Under the pieces are notes generated by a model that was not told the origin of the DNA, made no database searches, and saw nothing but the letters and a program-made list of their open reading frames with translations. A stretch of DNA of 64,000 nt from an uncultured Prevotellaceae bacterium (GTDB lineage Bacteria; Bacteroidota; Bacteroidia; Bacteroidales; Bacteroidaceae): the NCBI GenBank assembly GCA_900314985.1, contig OMXL01000008.1:1-64000 (forward strand), in the 5' to 3' direction. Positions 1-8,070 of this stretch are shown piece by piece; within the stretch, counting starts at the first letter, position 1; each line of letters opens with the position of its first letter. The position numbers were made by a program, and so were the translations under genes.

Positions 1-108
1 AAGTCATCGTACTAATGGACTTCACGCTAAGTGATTGATAATAAACAGTTAATAAACAATAAATATTTTCCAATTATTTGGAAAGCAACATAGAAGAATA
101 ATATTTAT

Positions 109-139
109 TTTGTATTATGCTCGCTTATTCGTACCTTTG
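109..139 (+). promoter_or_regulatory. Bacteroidota-type promoter of the 159 gene
   Basis: TTTG at 109-112 and TACCTTTG at 132-139 are separated by 19 bases, the spacing of the primary-sigma promoter of Bacteroidota. The spacer holds GCTCGCTTATTCG, which recurs in other promoters of this window. Bases 1-108 are AT-rich and hold no gene I can see. Confidence 0.75.
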
Positions 140-158
140 CAAATAAAATAATTTTTAT

Positions 159-1100
159 ATGGCACTCACTTTTCATTCTCTGACGCTGTGCGACCGCGAG
201 GCGATGCAGGCAGTAACGCTTCCCGCAGGGCGGCGTAACTGCAACTACACCTTTACCAACCTTGTGGGATGGAAATTCTTGTTCGGCACTGAGGTGTGTG
301 TGCTTGAAAACGAAGTGGTACTACGCTATACCTTCAATGGTAAGCGAGCATATATGGTATGTACTTCAGAAGCGTTGTCGTTGAAATTGATTGACGCACT
401 ACTTGATGATAGCAATGGGAATCTTACATTGATGGGGCTCGAAGACTCGCAAGTTGCACAACTCTCAATTTTCAATTCTCCTCGCAACGCCACACTCTCA
501 CAGAGAGAATTCTCAATTACATCCGAGCCTGTTCGCAACCAATACGATTACATCTATCGTCGTACAGATCTTGCAACGCTTCGTGGCAGACACCTGAATG
601 CCAAGCGCAATCATATCCATCGTTTCCGTGCGGAGCATCCCGATTTTGAATATCATCCCCTGACACCAGAATTCTTTGATGAATGTCGCCGACTTACTGC
701 AACATGGCAGGAGGAGAAGAAACAAACCCCGAACCAAAACGATAATAAAATTGAGATCATCGATGCCGAGCATCGCGTGATGGAGACTATCTTTTCAAAT
801 TGGGATGCTCTTGGCATGATAGGCGGAAGCATCCTTGTGGACGGTCGTATGGTTGCTTTCACATACGGCTCTGCTGTTACTACCGACACCTTCGACGTCT
901 GCGTAGAGAAAGCCGATCGTCATGTGGAGGGTGCTTTTGCCATTATCAACCAGCAGTTCGCCGAGCATCTGCCCGAGCAATATATCTATCTGAACCGCGA
1001 AGAAGATATGGGAATCCCTGGTCTTCGCCAAGCTAAATTGTCGTATCACCCTGAAATACTGTTGACCTACAATGTCGTGCATATTACAAAGAATGACTGA
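159..1100 (+). CDS. DUF2156 / phosphatidylglycerol lysyltransferase C-terminal-like protein
   Basis: The 313-residue protein matches the DUF2156 family, which has two GNAT-like folds related to the catalytic domain of aminoacyl-phosphatidylglycerol synthases. The C-terminal stretch LNREEDMGIPGLRQAKLSYH is the usual family signature. There is no membrane flippase domain, so it is a soluble stand-alone version and its acceptor is unknown. The next gene, a GNAT, overlaps its stop codon and the two are probably co-transcribed. Residues 106-120 (NSPRNATLSQREFSI) come from a dispersed 37-base repeat that also lies inside the gene at 28819, so this loop is probably an insertion. Start chosen 20 bases downstream of the promoter. 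Confidence 0.8.
   Translation: MALTFHSLTLCDREAMQAVTLPAGRRNCNYTFTNLVGWKFLFGTEVCVLENEVVLRYTFNGKRAYMVCTSEALSLKLIDALLDDSNGNLTLMGLEDSQVAQLSIFNSPRNATLSQREFSITSEPVRNQYDYIYRRTDLATLRGRHLNAKRNHIHRFRAEHPDFEYHPLTPEFFDECRRLTATWQEEKKQTPNQNDNKIEIIDAEHRVMETIFSNWDALGMIGGSILVDGRMVAFTYGSAVTTDTFDVCVEKADRHVEGAFAIINQQFAEHLPEQYIYLNREEDMGIPGLRQAKLSYHPEILLTYNVVHITKND
478..514 (+). repeat. In-frame dispersed 37-bp element, copy A
   Basis: Differs from the copy at 28985-29021 (opposite strand) at only 3 of 37 positions and is read in the same frame there, giving NATxSxREFS in both proteins. It contains the palindrome GAGAATTCTC and is preceded by 7-base repeats (CTCAATT TTCAATT CTC, 464-480). Confidence 0.8.
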
Positions 1101-1566
1101 ACATGACGCGCCGTTGACCGCCCGCTGGATGGTGCGACAGTACGGTTTCGACCGTACTGAAGTGGAGTCATGGGTGAAGAACCTGCATTTCAACTGGCCG
1201 CTGAGTGTCAAGGCCTTAGATAAAAACGACCAAGTCGTTGGTCTACTCAATATGAGCGATTATCGCATTGAGGAGGAGACGCCACAAATACTGAAAGACG
1301 AGCCGGAGCTGATAAAAAGTCTGAACGCCCAGCGTTATATCGCTGTCTTCTCGTTCATTGTGGCTGAAGAATATCGTGGTACCCGATTAAACTACGACAT
1401 GCTGATGTCCATCATGCCCGAGTTGAAGGCCAACTACGACTTCATCTTCATTCCTGTGCTGCATCGCCTCCAGACCCATCAATACTGGCAACGTTTGGGT
1501 GCAAAAGAGTTTTACCGCGATGCAGAATGTGTGGATTATAAACTGGATATGACATCATTAAAATAA
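1093..1566 (+). CDS. GNAT-family N-acetyltransferase
   Basis: About 157 residues with a GNAT-like layout: FSFIVAEEYRGTRLNYDMLM resembles the acetyl-CoA-binding loop region, and HQYWQRLGAKEF is the typical C-terminal segment. The substrate cannot be told. The ATG at 1093 lies inside the last codons of the preceding gene; an in-frame ATG at 1072 is possible but would overlap by 29 bases. The short overlap suggests translational coupling with the DUF2156 gene, and the pair may modify the same substrate class. Confidence 0.7.
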   Translation: MTEHDAPLTARWMVRQYGFDRTEVESWVKNLHFNWPLSVKALDKNDQVVGLLNMSDYRIEEETPQILKDEPELIKSLNAQRYIAVFSFIVAEEYRGTRLNYDMLMSIMPELKANYDFIFIPVLHRLQTHQYWQRLGAKEFYRDAECVDYKLDMTSLK

Positions 1567-1573
1567 GGTGTAG

Positions 1574-3016
1574 ATGCAGGAGGCACAACGCACATACATA
1601 GCCATCGACCTGAAGTCATTTTACGCTTCAGTGGAGTGCGTGGACAGAGGACTCGACCCTCTGACCACCAACCTTGTGGTGGCCGATGAATCGCGTACCG
1701 ACAAGACCATCTGTCTGGCTGTAACACCGTCGTTGAAAGCCTACGGCATTCCTGGTCGTGCCCGCCTGTTTGAAGTAAAGCAGAAGGCACGTGGCATCGA
1801 CTTTATCATTGCCCCGCCACGCATGGCCCACTATATCGAGGTCAGCAGCCGGGTCTATAGCGTGTATCTGAAGTACATTGCCCCTGAGGATATCCACGTT
1901 TATTCCATCGATGAGGTGTTTATGGATGTCACCAACTATCTCGCCACTTACAAAATGACAGCCCACCAACTGGCCATGACCATGATACGCGACGTGCTTT
2001 CGCAGACGGGCATCACGGCCACCGCCGGCATCGGCACCAATTTATATCTCTGTAAGGTGGCGATGGATATCATGGCAAAGAAAGCACCTGCCGACAAGGA
2101 CGGCGTGCGCATTGCCGAACTCGACGAGCAGACCTACCGTCGTGAACTTTGGGACTATCGTCCTATCACCAAGTTCTGGCGCGTAGGGCGAGGCATCGCC
2201 AACAAACTGGCATTCTACGGTATCGATACCATGGGCAGACTGGCCCGCATGTCTGAACAGAACGAAGAACTGCTCTATAAGCTATTTGGCGTCAATGCCG
2301 AACTACTCATCGACCATGCCTGGGGCTGGGAACCCTGTATGATAGCCGACGTCAAGGCCTATCGCCCTGAGACCAACTCATTCAGCAGCGGCCAGGTGTT
2401 ACAAGAGCCCTACACATTCCAGAAAGCCCGTGTCGTCATTCAGGAGATGGCCGAGGGTATGGCCCTCGACTTGGTGGCTAAACGTATGGTCACCGACCAA
2501 CTCGTGCTCACCGTGGGCTATGATGCCGAGTGTCTGACACGCCCCGACATTCGCGACCTCTATCATGGTGAGATTACCACCAACTACTACGGCAAGCTGG
2601 TGCCCAAGCATGCTCACGGGTCGTTGCGCTTCGACAAGCCCACGTCCTCGTCGCGCCTCTTGATGAATGGTGCTGCCGAGCTGTTCGACCGCCATGTCAA
2701 TCCCAATTTGCTTATCCGTCGTCTGAACCTCTGCGTTAATCATGTCGTGTCCGAGTCTACCCTCGCCCAACAGCCAGCACAGCCCCAGCAGCTCGACCTC
2801 TTCACCGACTATGAGACCTTGGAACGACAGCAGCAGGAGGAGCAGGCCCGCCTCGACAAGGAACGCCGTTTGCAGGAGGCGCAGTTAAAAATCAAGCAGC
2901 GCTTTGGCAAGAACGCCATCCTTCGTGGACTGAACTACTCAGAGGGAGCCACTGCCAAGGAGCGCAATGCACAGATAGGAGGACACAGAGCGGGCGATGC
3001 CCAAAATAAGAAATGA
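1574..3016 (+). CDS. Y-family DNA polymerase (UmuC/DinB type)
   Basis: Translesion DNA polymerase of 480 residues. Visible are the first catalytic aspartate in YIAIDLKSFYASVE (D12), the second carboxylate pair SIDE (D113, E114), the finger motif TAGIGTNLYLCKVAMD and a helix-hairpin-helix around 200-225 (VGRGIANKLAFYGI). The extended linker and C-terminus match the UmuC-like subgroup found with YolD proteins rather than chromosomal DinB. A YolD-like gene follows directly, so the two are probably one damage-tolerance module. A lysine/glutamine-rich tail (430-480) may contact the sliding clamp, which is inference. The stop codon lies in a 7-base repeat tract. Confidence 0.9.
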   Translation: MQEAQRTYIAIDLKSFYASVECVDRGLDPLTTNLVVADESRTDKTICLAVTPSLKAYGIPGRARLFEVKQKARGIDFIIAPPRMAHYIEVSSRVYSVYLKYIAPEDIHVYSIDEVFMDVTNYLATYKMTAHQLAMTMIRDVLSQTGITATAGIGTNLYLCKVAMDIMAKKAPADKDGVRIAELDEQTYRRELWDYRPITKFWRVGRGIANKLAFYGIDTMGRLARMSEQNEELLYKLFGVNAELLIDHAWGWEPCMIADVKAYRPETNSFSSGQVLQEPYTFQKARVVIQEMAEGMALDLVAKRMVTDQLVLTVGYDAECLTRPDIRDLYHGEITTNYYGKLVPKHAHGSLRFDKPTSSSRLLMNGAAELFDRHVNPNLLIRRLNLCVNHVVSESTLAQQPAQPQQLDLFTDYETLERQQQEEQARLDKERRLQEAQLKIKQRFGKNAILRGLNYSEGATAKERNAQIGGHRAGDAQNKK

Positions 3017-3030
3017 AAAATGAGAAATGA
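3010..3030. repeat. 7-bp tandem repeat tract (GAAATGA type, 3 copies)
   Basis: Three GAAATGA/AAAATGA units lie between the polymerase and the YolD-like gene; the first supplies the polymerase stop codon TGA. Confidence 0.7.
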
Positions 3031-3224
3031 ATAATATGGGAAATTACGACGATATCATTCACCTGCCACATCATGTGTCGAAGCGCCATCCCCAGATGTC
3101 GATGTGGAACCGTGCCGCCCAGTTTGCTCCCTTTGCTGCCCTCACTGGCTATGAAGACGCCATTCACGAGTCGGCCAAGGAGTATGAAAGCATGTATGAA
3201 GAAAACACCTTCCCTCTTCCATGA
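3027..3224 (+). CDS. YolD-like small protein, partner of Y-family polymerase
   Basis: A 65-residue protein with the hallmark [18 protein letters not shown] of YolD-like proteins, which in Gram-positive bacteria are encoded beside UvrX-type Y-family polymerases and are thought to act like UmuD. The start could be 3027 or the ATG at 3036 ([15 protein letters not shown]), which matches the family N-terminus better. The ribosome-binding region is made of the 7-base repeat tract. It converges with the GNAT gene at 3267, leaving 42 bases. Confidence 0.85.
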   Translation: MNNMGNYDDIIHLPHHVSKRHPQMSMWNRAAQFAPFAALTGYEDAIHESAKEYESMYEENTFPLP

Positions 3225-3266
3225 TTTCTTTCGGTTGGTCAGCCAGTTTTTTCAAATTTATACAAG

Positions 3267-3851
3267 CTACAATACTAAATGCTTCATCGGATGACCACCC
3301 CATTGACTGTCGTTCACATAACGGAATCCTGCGGAGGCATACAGCGCTTCGCCAGCAGAATTTCCTTTATCCACGAGCAAACCGACATAAGGCAGACCGA
3401 TGGCATTGGCTTTCTCTTTAGTAGCTTTGAGCAGCCGCTGAGCGATACCCTGGCGACGATATTCAGGGAGAACGGCCAGTGAATCAAGATAAAGTTCACC
3501 AGCTTTTGTTTCATCGTCCATGCGAGAATGATCTTTTCCGATATATTCTTTGGCCGCCTGAATAAACGTCTGGCGAAGTTCATGTAGCTTGCCGCCGTCA
3601 TAGCTGACAGCTATTCCAACAACCTTCTCGTCATCCATGGCTACCAAAGTATTTTTGTAGCTGTATTGCGAATCTTCCCGTTCTACCAGCAGCGTCATCA
3701 TCTTCAAGAAGTCGTCGAGACCATAACCCTCGCCACAGAAATGAAGACAGCATTCATCCGTCATGGCCATCATAATCAGCTTAGCTATATCAGTCGCATG
3801 GCTTCTTACAGCATGATTGATGATGAGTACCTGTTCTGTTTTCATACGCAT
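3267..3851 (-). CDS. GNAT-family N-acetyltransferase
   Basis: A 194-residue acetyltransferase. The segment LYLDSLAVLPEYRRQGIAQR is the classic beta4/acetyl-CoA-binding motif (RRQGIA), followed by LLVDKGNSAGEALYASAGF, the usual C-terminal half. The substrate is unknown; the N-terminal MTDECC...YGLDDF region resembles uncharacterised Bacteroidetes acetyltransferases. An in-frame ATG at 3845 is an equally good start. A -7-like element (CAAAGATA read on the plus strand, 3870-3877) lies just upstream and suggests its own promoter. Confidence 0.85.
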   Translation of the reverse strand: MRMKTEQVLIINHAVRSHATDIAKLIMMAMTDECCLHFCGEGYGLDDFLKMMTLLVEREDSQYSYKNTLVAMDDEKVVGIAVSYDGGKLHELRQTFIQAAKEYIGKDHSRMDDETKAGELYLDSLAVLPEYRRQGIAQRLLKATKEKANAIGLPYVGLLVDKGNSAGEALYASAGFRYVNDSQWGGHPMKHLVL

Positions 3852-3915
3852 TCAAACAACTTTCGCATGCAAAGATAGAAATACTTCTAGATAAACATTG
3901 AAGTGTAATTATTCT

Positions 3916-4947
3916 TTATTCAGGAAATATCTCCGCAAGCTTAGCCTCGAGCTGTTCACCACGCAGGTCTATATCTACCACTTTGCCCTCACCATCGAAG
4001 AGGATGTTGCTGGGAATAGAATTGATTTCGTAAATAGATGAGCCGATGCTCTTCCATCCTGCCAGGTCGCTCAGGTGTATCCAAGGCATCTTCATGTTCT
4101 TAATAGCGTTCAGCCAAGCCTCCTTCTTGTTGTCAAAAGAGATTGCCACAATGTCGAGACCTTTGTCGTGATACTTCTCGTAGCATGCAGTCACATTGGG
4201 CATCTCAGCACGACAGGGACCACACCACGATGCCCAGAAATCGACGAGCACATACTTTCCACGTCCCACGTATTCGCTCAGCTTGTGTGCCTTACCCTCG
4301 GTGTCGTTCATCGTCAGGTCGATATACGGCTTTCCAATAGAGCGCGGCGACTTACCTGTGAGTTTATTCAGACGTTGCTTTGCCTGTCTCATCGAAATAT
4401 CGTCAGCGTATTCAGGATGAGCATCGAAAAACTTCTGAAGGTCGCCAACGGAGAGTGCATCAGCAATCATCGGCACGAAATGCTCAGGAATTTTTGAATC
4501 CAGATTCTCCATCACAGCCTTGTGCATCACCTTATACGCCTCCTCTTTTGAGTCTTTCATCATACAGGTATAGAGTCCTCGGACAGCTTCGTTCATTGCC
4601 ATAGACGCCTTAGAACCCTTCACGGTGCCAGTTGTCAGGTCAACCTTCGTTGGCGTATCATCAACCATCACGGCAACCATGCTATTAAGTAAATCCTGGG
4701 GCGACTGTATACGTTTGGCATCGGCTATGATGGACAGCATGCTGCGTCCGACAGGCAGCTCTGCTTCATAACTCCACTTCCCGTTATTTACCGTCGTGCT
4801 GTCAATTGGCTTACCCATGCCTATATCATTGCAAAAATAAATGGTCTTGGCATCAGCGGCTGCTATGCCCTGAATGTTGACTTTTGTCTGTGCTTGGCTC
4901 ATCATGGCGACGAGGGCAAGCAGAATAGTCGTAATAGTTTTCTTCAT
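3916..4947 (-). CDS. Secreted TlpA-family thioredoxin-like protein (duplicate 1)
   Basis: A 343-residue periplasmic thiol-disulfide protein. Signal peptide MKKTITTILLALVAMMSQAQ, an N-terminal DUF4369-like domain (about 25-130), a helical middle part and a C-terminal TlpA/ResA thioredoxin domain with WASWCGPC (Cys242, Cys245). Such proteins reduce or isomerise envelope disulfides. I placed the start at 4947, where the signal peptide begins; the frame stays open further upstream, but that extension runs into a remnant of another gene. Its signal peptide, stop-codon surroundings and flanks closely match the paralogue at 5498, so the two arose by tandem duplication. Confidence 0.9.
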   Translation of the reverse strand: MKKTITTILLALVAMMSQAQTKVNIQGIAAADAKTIYFCNDIGMGKPIDSTTVNNGKWSYEAELPVGRSMLSIIADAKRIQSPQDLLNSMVAVMVDDTPTKVDLTTGTVKGSKASMAMNEAVRGLYTCMMKDSKEEAYKVMHKAVMENLDSKIPEHFVPMIADALSVGDLQKFFDAHPEYADDISMRQAKQRLNKLTGKSPRSIGKPYIDLTMNDTEGKAHKLSEYVGRGKYVLVDFWASWCGPCRAEMPNVTACYEKYHDKGLDIVAISFDNKKEAWLNAIKNMKMPWIHLSDLAGWKSIGSSIYEINSIPSNILFDGEGKVVDIDLRGEQLEAKLAEIFPE

Positions 4948-5014
4948 ATTTGGTTTATATGTTGTAGTATTTAAATTAGATAGCATTTGCAAAAGTACGC
5001 AATTATTTTGATTC

Positions 5015-5053
5015 TCGTAGTCAACGATTTTGTGATTGTTTGTCAACATAAGA
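5015..5053 (-). pseudogene. Remnant of XRE-regulator 5' end
   Basis: Thirty bases (5015-5044) are identical to 7067-7096, the start of the XRE gene at 6796, and the next nine match except two. The encoded peptide is TNNHKIVDY, as in that regulator, but the rest is gone. It stands at the same place relative to its thioredoxin gene as the intact regulator does to the second one. Confidence 0.75.
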
Positions 5054-5084
5054 CACCTCTTTATTCTTTTATTCTGCAACAAAT

Positions 5085-5192
5085 AAAAAACGGCCCGGCG
5101 TGTTGCACTGATCTTACGGGAAGTGTGCCGGGATCTCTTTTAGAAAACGACCCGCACATTTGAGCTTCATCGAGAGGCTTGGCGGATTCTAG
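5085..5192 (-). ncRNA. Candidate small RNA with own promoter and terminator
   Basis: On the minus strand CAAA (5226-5229) and CAAAGGTA (5198-5205), read as TTTG...TACCTTTG, form a promoter with a 20-base spacer. About 60 bases on, CCCGGC and GCCGGG arms (5094-5099, 5127-5132) form a hairpin followed by T6, an intrinsic terminator. The implied transcript is about 100 bases with no convincing reading frame. A Bacteroidales-1-type RNA is one possibility; I cannot confirm a family. Confidence 0.4.
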
Positions 5193-5197
5193 TGATG

Positions 5198-5229
5198 CAA
5201 AGGTACGATGAATTATTGAATTCTCCAAA
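5198..5229 (-). promoter_or_regulatory. Bacteroidota-type promoter
   Basis: TTTG (5229-5226) and TACCTTTG (5205-5198) on the minus strand, 20-base spacer. It would drive the candidate small RNA and possibly the thioredoxin gene beyond it. Confidence 0.6.
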
Positions 5230-5248
5230 TAATCAAGAAAGAAAATGA

Positions 5249-5292
5249 AAAAAGAGAGACTAAAAGTCTCTCTTTGTGATTCCGGCGGGATT
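5249..5292 (-). pseudogene. Fragment of tRNA-Arg 3' end plus its terminator
   Basis: These 44 bases are identical to 8071-8114, which hold the transcription terminator and the acceptor/T-arm end of the tRNA-Arg gene. Beyond 5292 the similarity stops apart from a few bases, and no cloverleaf can be drawn, so this is a dead remnant. It is best explained as the far end of the decayed first copy of a tandem duplication, or else as an attachment-site scar. The remaining bases 5293-5497 hold no convincing gene, only a minus-strand reading frame of about 31 codons ending QQVAIGLLSN. Confidence 0.8.
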
Positions 5293-5497
5293 GACACCAA
5301 CCTTGATTATCAATTACTTAGAAGCCCAATTGCTACTTGTTGGACAGCGGTAGCAAAAATGACATTTCTCTCTTCAACATTTCCAGTCTCAATGGGCATC
5401 TCCATACCCTTGCAACTACTAACTTAGTTAGTTGTTTAGATACTGCAAAGGTACGAATTATTTGTGATATATAAAAATATTGAAGCGTAATTATTCA

Positions 5498-6601
5498 TTA
5501 TTCTGGAAATATCTCTGCAAGCTTTTCCTTCAGTTCTTGGCCTCGTAGTCCTATGGCGAGAATCTTTCCATCAGGTGTGATGAGGACTGTTTCAGGAATA
5601 GCACGAACACCATAGGTTTCGGATGCAATAGATTTCCAGCCTTTCAGGTCGGAGAGATGAACCCAAGATAGTTCAAGACGTCGGATAGCATTGAGCCATG
5701 CGTCACGTTTAGAATCTAAGGAGATGCCAATCATCTGCAGACCTCGGGCAGCATATGTGTTGTAAATCTCTTTCATCGTCGGCATTTCTTTCATGCAGGG
5801 TCCGCACCACGATGCCCAGAAGTCAAGCAAGGCATAATGACCTTTTCCAACGTATTCCGAAAGGCGGTGAGATATACCCGTTGTGTCAGGCAACTCCAAG
5901 TCATGATACTGAAGACCTACAGCGCGTTTTTTCCAGACTTTCTCCATGGCCGGATGGTGGGCATAGGCGCGCTCTTCTTTCAGGTATTTTGAAAGCTCAT
6001 CATATGTCATATCTCCATAGTTGATATGAAGATAATAGGCAGGAATGATATTATCGAGGTTGTCGTTGATGGCAGCCGCCTTTGTCTCTTCGTACTGTGA
6101 TAGGTAGCCCTTTAACTGTTCTACTGCTTTCTTATAAGGCTCATACTCAGCTGGCGACGATTCTCCGAATGCACCTTTCTCAACAATGGTTCTGGCTTCT
6201 TCGGGCAGACTGTCAAGAATGGCATCTGTTTGCTTCTCGATTTCCCATTCACTACGCTGGTACAGGTTCATTTTGTTATTGAGCGGAGACCCCGTGATAA
6301 CACCTTTGAGCATATCGAAGTGGATAGGTGTCTCGTCGATGATGAAGCGTTGGTCGTTGCCTAAACCGTCGCCCAACTGTACAAACGTTCCATAAGGAAG
6401 CCTGTGTCCAACCTCGGCTTTTGTCTGATTGCCTCGTATAGGTGCAACGGTAAAAAGCATCACGCTTTCAGCAGATGGGGCCGTCTTACCTGTTATTACG
6501 AAATCAATAGAGTCTGACTTTTCAGGAGTAAACACTTTCGTCTGTGCCCAGCCCGTCATGGCGACAACGGCCAGCAGAATAGTTGTAATGGTTTTCTTCA
6601 T
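5498..6601 (-). CDS. Secreted TlpA-family thioredoxin-like protein (duplicate 2)
   Basis: A 367-residue paralogue of the 3916 gene with nearly the same signal peptide (MKKTITTILLAVVAMTGWAQ), a diverged DUF4369-like N-terminal domain, a helical middle and a TlpA-type thioredoxin domain with WASWCGPC (Cys266, Cys269). Presumed periplasmic thiol-disulfide oxidoreductase. The strongest conservation with the paralogue is at both ends (signal peptide; the C-terminal LAEIFPE and bases downstream), while the middle has drifted, so the duplication is not recent. An XRE regulator lies upstream in the same direction, about 195 bases away; no clear promoter is seen between them. Confidence 0.9.
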   Translation of the reverse strand: MKKTITTILLAVVAMTGWAQTKVFTPEKSDSIDFVITGKTAPSAESVMLFTVAPIRGNQTKAEVGHRLPYGTFVQLGDGLGNDQRFIIDETPIHFDMLKGVITGSPLNNKMNLYQRSEWEIEKQTDAILDSLPEEARTIVEKGAFGESSPAEYEPYKKAVEQLKGYLSQYEETKAAAINDNLDNIIPAYYLHINYGDMTYDELSKYLKEERAYAHHPAMEKVWKKRAVGLQYHDLELPDTTGISHRLSEYVGKGHYALLDFWASWCGPCMKEMPTMKEIYNTYAARGLQMIGISLDSKRDAWLNAIRRLELSWVHLSDLKGWKSIASETYGVRAIPETVLITPDGKILAIGLRGQELKEKLAEIFPE

Positions 6602-6795
6602 ATTTGGTTTATCTAAGTTGTAGTACCTTTATTTATATATACGCTCAAAATTGCTAAAATATGGCGCATATGGTTGTTAATTATTTCTAAATGGCTTAAA
6701 ACAATGAGACTTCCTCTGCCCGAAAGCAAAGAAAGTCTCTCAATTATTAATCTTCTCGTCTCATCATTAGTTATGGTCTATGGATTGGTAAGCTC

Positions 6796-7101
6796 TTAAT
6801 AAATTGGTCGTACTACCTCCACTCTCAATCCGAGAGCATTGATGATGCGATAGAACACTCCGACACTAGGAACAATGACACCATTCTCTATCTTAGAGAT
6901 ATAAGACTTTGTGGTGTTGGTACGACGTGCTAACTCCTCCTGAGTTACCTTAGCCTCTTTTCTTGCATCCTGGAGTATCTGACCAGAATAGAAAGAATAA
7001 GCAGCTTCTTCTGCCTGAATACGCTCAGGTGTGCCCTCCTTGCCGAACTTAGCGTCAAGTACGAGATCGTAGTCAACGATTTTGTGATTGTTTGTCTGCA
7101 T
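6796..7101 (-). CDS. XRE-family helix-turn-helix regulator
   Basis: A 101-residue protein; residues about 48-97 form a Cro/C1-type HTH (ARKEAKVTQEELARRTNTTK then SYISKIENG). Proteins of this size and shape are commonly HigA-like antitoxins, but no HigB-like toxin is adjacent. Its N-terminus (MQTNNHKIVDY) is duplicated as a scrap at 5015-5053. The gene upstream, a GNAT, ends 24 bases away and is probably co-transcribed. Whether it regulates the GNAT pair or the thioredoxin gene is unknown. Confidence 0.85.
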   Translation of the reverse strand: MQTNNHKIVDYDLVLDAKFGKEGTPERIQAEEAAYSFYSGQILQDARKEAKVTQEELARRTNTTKSYISKIENGVIVPSVGVFYRIINALGLRVEVVRPIY

Positions 7102-7125
7102 AAGAAAAACGATGGTGACAGTTCA

Positions 7126-7725
7126 TTATCTTCGCAATTCAAGCAAATCGAAATACATAAGTCGCGTGGTAAGCTCTACTAGCTGCCCCTTCTTTCCACC
7201 TGTATATAGGAATTCTTGTTCTTCGGTAGAGAATAGGCTATGAAAACCATTTTTCTCGTAGAAAGTTATGACCTTTGGTTTGTTGACTGCATCAACAATC
7301 ACAAATCGGCAACCTGTCTTGTTGGTGCTTGAGAAAAACCAACCCTTAATAAAGTCGAGTGTCTCACTACCGATACCTTTTCCTGCGAACTCACTATTTA
7401 CGCCAAGACGTCCAATCAATACGCCAGAGTATCGTCGTAGAGGCTTCTCGTGGTGAGTTAAGCTCTTCATATAGTCACGACGACTGCGTGGGAGGTCATA
7501 AATACGAATACTATCATTGGATATGGTAAGAGCACATACTATCTTTGTTGGGTCATTGTTCAGACGAAAGCAATAACTCTTTCCCATAAGATAATGGGCA
7601 TAGCGTGTGGCATCATTACAAAAGAAATCGTCAAGGTCATCATTGCCACAAACGAAAGGCTGACAGGCGGCAAGTATGTCGTCTGTCAGCTCGTAAAAGG
7701 TGCAGTTATCTGTGATAAATGCCAT
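7126..7725 (-). CDS. GNAT acetyltransferase, possible toxin of a two-gene module
   Basis: A 199-residue GNAT-fold protein with the acetyl-CoA loop GRLGVNSEFAGKGIGSETLD and the closing segment VDAVNKPKVITFYEKNGF. This pattern is seen in GNAT toxins (TacT/AtaT-like), which acetylate aminoacyl-tRNA. It follows a 55-codon gene after 15 bases, a layout like an antitoxin-toxin pair, although the partner is not a recognisable ribbon-helix-helix protein. I chose the ATG at 7725; four more codons up to a TTG at 7737 are possible. The toxin role is inference from fold and context. Confidence 0.75.
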   Translation of the reverse strand: MAFITDNCTFYELTDDILAACQPFVCGNDDLDDFFCNDATRYAHYLMGKSYCFRLNNDPTKIVCALTISNDSIRIYDLPRSRRDYMKSLTHHEKPLRRYSGVLIGRLGVNSEFAGKGIGSETLDFIKGWFFSSTNKTGCRFVIVDAVNKPKVITFYEKNGFHSLFSTEEQEFLYTGGKKGQLVELTTRLMYFDLLELRR

Positions 7726-7740
7726 TTCTAATCCCAAAGA

Positions 7741-7908
7741 TTAAAGCATACCAGCTTTGCTCAGAATGACATGAGCCATCTGACAAAAAGAATGGTTGTC
7801 TCTATTTTCCGTTCCCTTATAGTTACGCTCAGCTTCCTCAGCACGATGTAAAAACTCACGTGCTTCCTTGCCTTTGAGCGTTGGGATTGCCTTAATTGCT
7901 GTTGCCAT
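7741..7908 (-). CDS. 55-residue small protein upstream of GNAT gene (possible antitoxin)
   Basis: A complete frame of 55 codons from ATG 7908 to TAA 7741, beginning MATAIKAIPTLKGKEAREFL and ending VILSKAGML. It is charged, predicted mainly helical, and has no signal or membrane segment. A TAACTTTG -7 element lies 30 bases upstream (7938-7945). The arrangement with the following GNAT suggests an antitoxin or a regulatory partner, but I do not recognise its family with certainty. Confidence 0.65.
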   Translation of the reverse strand: MATAIKAIPTLKGKEAREFLHRAEEAERNYKGTENRDNHSFCQMAHVILSKAGML

Positions 7909-7937
7909 ATTTCTTATTCCTTTCTTTAAATCTGCTG

Positions 7938-7945
7938 CAAAGTTA
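7938..7945 (-). promoter_or_regulatory. Promoter -7 element of the small-protein/GNAT unit
   Basis: TAACTTTG on the minus strand (CAAAGTTA on plus), 30 bases before the ATG at 7908. No good TTTG element is seen at the expected distance. Confidence 0.5.
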
Positions 7946-8070
7946 CAACAATTTCTCGAATAATATCATTTTAATCGCAATATTTTTGCATTTAAAGACT
8001 TGTTATGTTTATCGACAGAAATCATTTGAAGCAGCAATCTGCTAAGGTTCGAATCCTTAGTATAAAAAAG

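Noticed and set aside
3221..3482. Plus-strand short frames after the YolD-like gene
   Set aside because: They overlap the GNAT gene on the minus strand and have no features of their own.
4948..5082. 45-codon N-terminal extension of the first thioredoxin
   Set aside because: It reads through the XRE remnant and precedes a clear signal peptide; the start at 4947 matches the paralogue.
5061..5300. 79-codon minus-strand frame near the tRNA fragment
   Set aside because: It starts in the terminator/tRNA scrap and crosses a promoter and a terminator hairpin; a small RNA explains the region better.
5293..8070. Integrative element bounded by tRNA att sites
   Set aside because: No integrase or mobilisation gene is present, and the repeated XRE scrap and thioredoxin pair point to tandem duplication. 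Kept as an alternative in the findings.
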